From Gemmatales bacterium (GTDB lineage Bacteria > Planctomycetota > Planctomycetia > Gemmatales > HRBIN36): a stretch of DNA of 64,000 nt. A program made the position numbers and the translations under genes. The notes below the pieces were generated by a model that saw only the letters and a list, made by a program, of their open reading frames with translations, did not search any database and was not told the DNA's origin. Of the stretch, positions 62,037-64,000 are shown in pieces. Location of the stretch: positions 150,792 to 214,791 of the forward strand of contig JANXCQ010000003.1 in assembly GCA_025060195.1 (NCBI GenBank), read 5' to 3'. Position 1 is the first letter of the stretch, and the number at the start of each line of letters is the position of its first letter.

Positions 62037-62309
62037 GGGCCCTTAGGCGCTCCAACGCACCTTCGACTACATTTGACAAGAACCGTTCGCTCCGATGGAA
62101 CTAGAAGCGGGGATGGGCGTGCTCACGGAACTTTCACGCTCACGGCGAATCCTGACCGCACCATTTCGGGATCTCATGGCCATACCGGTGCCTCCTGGGA
62201 TGGTGACAGAAAGGAGGTTTATTTCTATATCTGGTCGTGGCTAGCGCCGCCTGGAAATTTTGAGGAAGTAGGTTATGTCGGCACATTTTATGTGAAATGT
62301 GCTCCCTAA
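62037..62309 (+). pseudogene. C-terminal fragment of an exported array protein (unit 4)
   Basis: The frame is open from 62037 to TAA at 62309 with no ATG; a TTG at 62073 is the first possible start. The second half has the C-terminal module landmarks: FTLTANPDRTISGSHGHTG, KEVYFYIWSW and GTFYVKCAP, which line up with ELFLYIWW...VFYVQVTP in unit 3. The upstream part shows no similarity, so this is a short leftover tail. The unit 4 TIGR03067-type gene begins 58 bases later. Confidence 0.6.
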
Positions 62310-62366
62310 CTAACTCGATAGGGCATAAGAAAAACCAGGGTCACTAACTTGATAGGAGGGCTAGAT

Positions 62367-62981
62367 ATGAAGCTGAGATGTGCCATGTTGCTCATTTGCC
62401 TCGGTGCGACGGCCACAGTGAGTATGAATTGCGGCGACAACGAAGCCATTCCCATGAACCAACCTAATCCCGTAGTTGCTCAGGTGCAAGGGAAATGACG
62501 ATTGGTGGAGTCTCATTGGATACCTCCCAATGATCCGGCGCAGAAGGTGCGAGTAATTCGCGCGGGCGTCGAAGGCCCTGTGGTTTTGCTCGAGTTCGTA
62601 GGTCGTCGGGGGATATTTCGGAAGGTGCTGGAAGATGGCAGTCTTAGTAACCCTGCGCCGTTTGCATTAGATATCCTTCCTGATACTAATACTGATCCTG
62701 TGCCCTGCGACATTATCTCCAATTCAGGAGGCAAGCGGCGGAATGTCCTTCTATTGGCCAGTATGAAAGTGGAAGGAGATAAACTTCACTTGGCTACAGC
62801 GGGGTCGCTCTTGCCTGAAGATCGTCCTAAGGAATTTAAGGCATACCGAGATGACCGATTCTATGTGAATTATGACATCTTCGAGCGTGTGCGGCCTAGG
62901 GGATTGCTAAGAGGTTTGGATTTTTGGCTTGAGCGGATTGAGCGGAGTATTAGTGTTAGTCGCGAGGATGCAGGGGATTAG
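62367..62981 (+). pseudogene. TIGR03067-type exported protein gene with in-frame TGA (unit 4)
   Basis: ATG 62367 has a strong GGAGGG site. A signal peptide follows (MKLRCAMLLICLGATATVSM, then NCGD), and then AQVQGK, TGA at 62496-62498, RLVESHWIPP. The family consensus here is QGxWRLV, so the TGA replaces the invariant Trp (codon 44). The frame then runs on to TAG at 62981 with VLLEFVGRRGIFRKVL, LLASMKVEGDKLHLATAG and LLPEDRPKEFKAYRDDRFYV, all expected for the family. A single base change accounts for the break; without it this would be a 204-residue exported protein. Its end overlaps the DUF445 gene on the other strand by 4 bases. Confidence 0.75.
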
Positions 62982-64000
62982 GCCAAGCGCAACAATATGC
63001 TGTAGCCGAGGCCTGCGAAGGCGCCCAGAATGAATCCGAGTACTTGAATGGCGCCGAGTTCCTGTCCCGCGACTTGGTTCGCCATCTGGTGCATGCGGGC
63101 AACGTCCATTTCATTGAGGGCGTTTTCAATCTGTCCGCGGATATTGAGGCGATGAGCGATTTCCGGGCCGTAGCGGCTGATCCATTCGCTGATGTAGGGT
63201 TGTGCTTTGGGCAGTGCTTCGTCAATCAGCCAACGCCAAAAGCCCGGGGCATCTAATAAACGGTTAACGACGTCGGGCAGGTTTTCCTGGAGAAACTTTT
63301 CCACAGCGTCCGCGAGATAATCGGAGGTACTCTGCTGCATGCGATTTAAAATCGGCTCAAATTCGGTTTGCTGCACTAATCGGGACAGTTGTTCGATTAG
63401 GTCTCCCACCATGTCGTATAGGCGTCTTCTGGTGTTAGCACTTTGCAATTCGGCAGCTAAGGATTGTTGGACGCCCCACCAGTCGATAGCTCTGGTAAAT
63501 TCTGCGATCCACAGGAAAACTTTCCGAAGAATGCTTCCTTGTGCGTAGCGTTCTGCAGCGTCCCGAAGATAGCTGACGAGTTCCGGAACACGTTGCTGTA
63601 AAGCTTGAACTAACTTGTTTACGAACTGTTGACGTGTTTCGTGAGTTTGCAGCCATGGGCCTAGGACGGTTTCGACGAAGTGGATGACGTTTTCCTTTTT
63701 CATCCCTTGGCGCAAGGCACCGCGTAACAGCGACATGACTTCGGGGGTTAGTCGGTCGGCTAAGCCTTGAACGTTGGCGCGGATAATAGGCCCGATAAAG
63801 TATCGCAGGTTCTCACGAAACTTGGGGTCCTCGAATAAACTAGATAAGGCCTTGTTCAGCTGGGCAGCCACGACTTGGGGCGGCAAAAGGTGTTCAACGA
63901 CCTGATTCGCGGTGGCAACGGCTAAGTCGGAGCGGCGTTGAGGGACAACGCCCTGACGCCATAAGCCGAGGGTGATTAGCCGCAACCAATGACGGTCTGT
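62978..64000 (-). CDS. DUF445 family membrane protein (5' truncated by window edge)
   Basis: The frame enters from the right edge (the frame is open through base 64000) and ends at 62978, giving ~340 C-terminal residues. They match DUF445 proteins: helical bundles with FRENLRYFIGPIIRANVQGL, KVFLWIAEFTRAIDWWGVQQ, LPDVVNRLLDAPGFWRWLID, and the conserved IRGQIENALNEMDVARMHQM with a final membrane helix (LGFILGAFAGLGYSILL). The N-terminal membrane part is outside the window. Function is unknown. Confidence 0.85.
   Translation of the reverse strand, partial: TDRHWLRLITLGLWRQGVVPQRRSDLAVATANQVVEHLLPPQVVAAQLNKALSSLFEDPKFRENLRYFIGPIIRANVQGLADRLTPEVMSLLRGALRQGMKKENVIHFVETVLGPWLQTHETRQQFVNKLVQALQQRVPELVSYLRDAAERYAQGSILRKVFLWIAEFTRAIDWWGVQQSLAAELQSANTRRRLYDMVGDLIEQLSRLVQQTEFEPILNRMQQSTSDYLADAVEKFLQENLPDVVNRLLDAPGFWRWLIDEALPKAQPYISEWISRYGPEIAHRLNIRGQIENALNEMDVARMHQMANQVAGQELGAIQVLGFILGAFAGLGYSILLRLA

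Noticed and set aside
59526..62498. Selenocysteine or TGA-as-Trp code as the explanation of the in-frame TGA codons
   Set aside because: TGA is an ordinary stop in many genes here, including one inside the array, and no SECIS-like hairpin is evident after the TGA sites. Nonsense decay is simpler.
1..64000. CRISPR arrays, insertion sequences, integrase or prophage genes
   Set aside because: No regularly spaced direct repeats and no transposase, integrase or phage structural motifs were found.

Overview
The window reads as chromosome from a Gemmata-type planctomycete. The evidence is protein content found mainly or only in that phylum: a BBP7 beta-barrel protein, an exported protein with the N-terminal LEQLEDR motif, several TIGR03067-type proteins, a small basic DUF6800-like protein, and a Clp_N-ThiD2-ThiE fusion. 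Tat-targeted Gfo/Idh/MocA and PhoX-type proteins and FHA proteins fit the same picture. The code is standard, base composition looks moderately GC-rich, and genes lie on both strands in short operon-like runs. I found no rRNA, tRNA, CRISPR array, prophage or intact insertion sequence.

Layout. 0-6.3 kb: end of a DUF4058 gene, DUF4416, then an EVE protein and an ABC ATPase/large FtsX-type permease pair. 6.3-8.9 kb (minus): thioredoxin, BBP7 protein, Pro-rich lipoprotein. 9.5-14.4 kb: FHA-GAF histidine kinase, then on the minus strand rplS-yraN-tyrS-uppP. 14.7-15.9 kb: membrane-anchored multi-heme cytochrome c. 15.95-17.54 kb: gene-poor stretch. 17.5-19.4 kb (minus): HEAT lipoprotein plus PhnD-like binding protein. 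19.7-23.2 kb (plus): Gfo/Idh/MocA, then TusA-ferredoxin-GGCT. 23.3-29.8 kb (minus): FloA and a small partner, LarA-like protein, Clp_N-ThiD2-ThiE fusion, PyrK-like reductase and pseudouridine synthase. 30-32.3 kb: DUF6800-like protein, FHA protein, an unknown anchored protein, and a decayed second FHA gene. 32.4-39 kb (minus): DUF1015, an EF-G and a double-VWA membrane protein. 39.2-49.5 kb: proA, HEAT membrane protein, small TM protein plus SSS symporter, argJ, PhoX-like protein, a D-2-hydroxyacid dehydrogenase (minus) and greA. 49.6-55.4 kb: polytopic membrane protein (minus), alpha/beta hydrolase overlapping a GH3 synthetase, and a methyltransferase.

The most unusual part is 56.2-63.0 kb. 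A long exported Ig-like/LEQLEDR protein is followed by a small TIGR03067-type protein. That pair then recurs three more times as shorter versions: a 5'-truncated copy of the tail of the exported gene, then another TIGR03067-type gene. Some copies are intact. Others are open except for in-frame TGA codons, two of which fall where relatives have Trp. This is a four-unit tandem array in mixed states of decay, and its layout resembles the main-gene-plus-orphan-tail arrangement of polymorphic secreted systems. The window closes with a DUF445 membrane protein that runs off the right edge.
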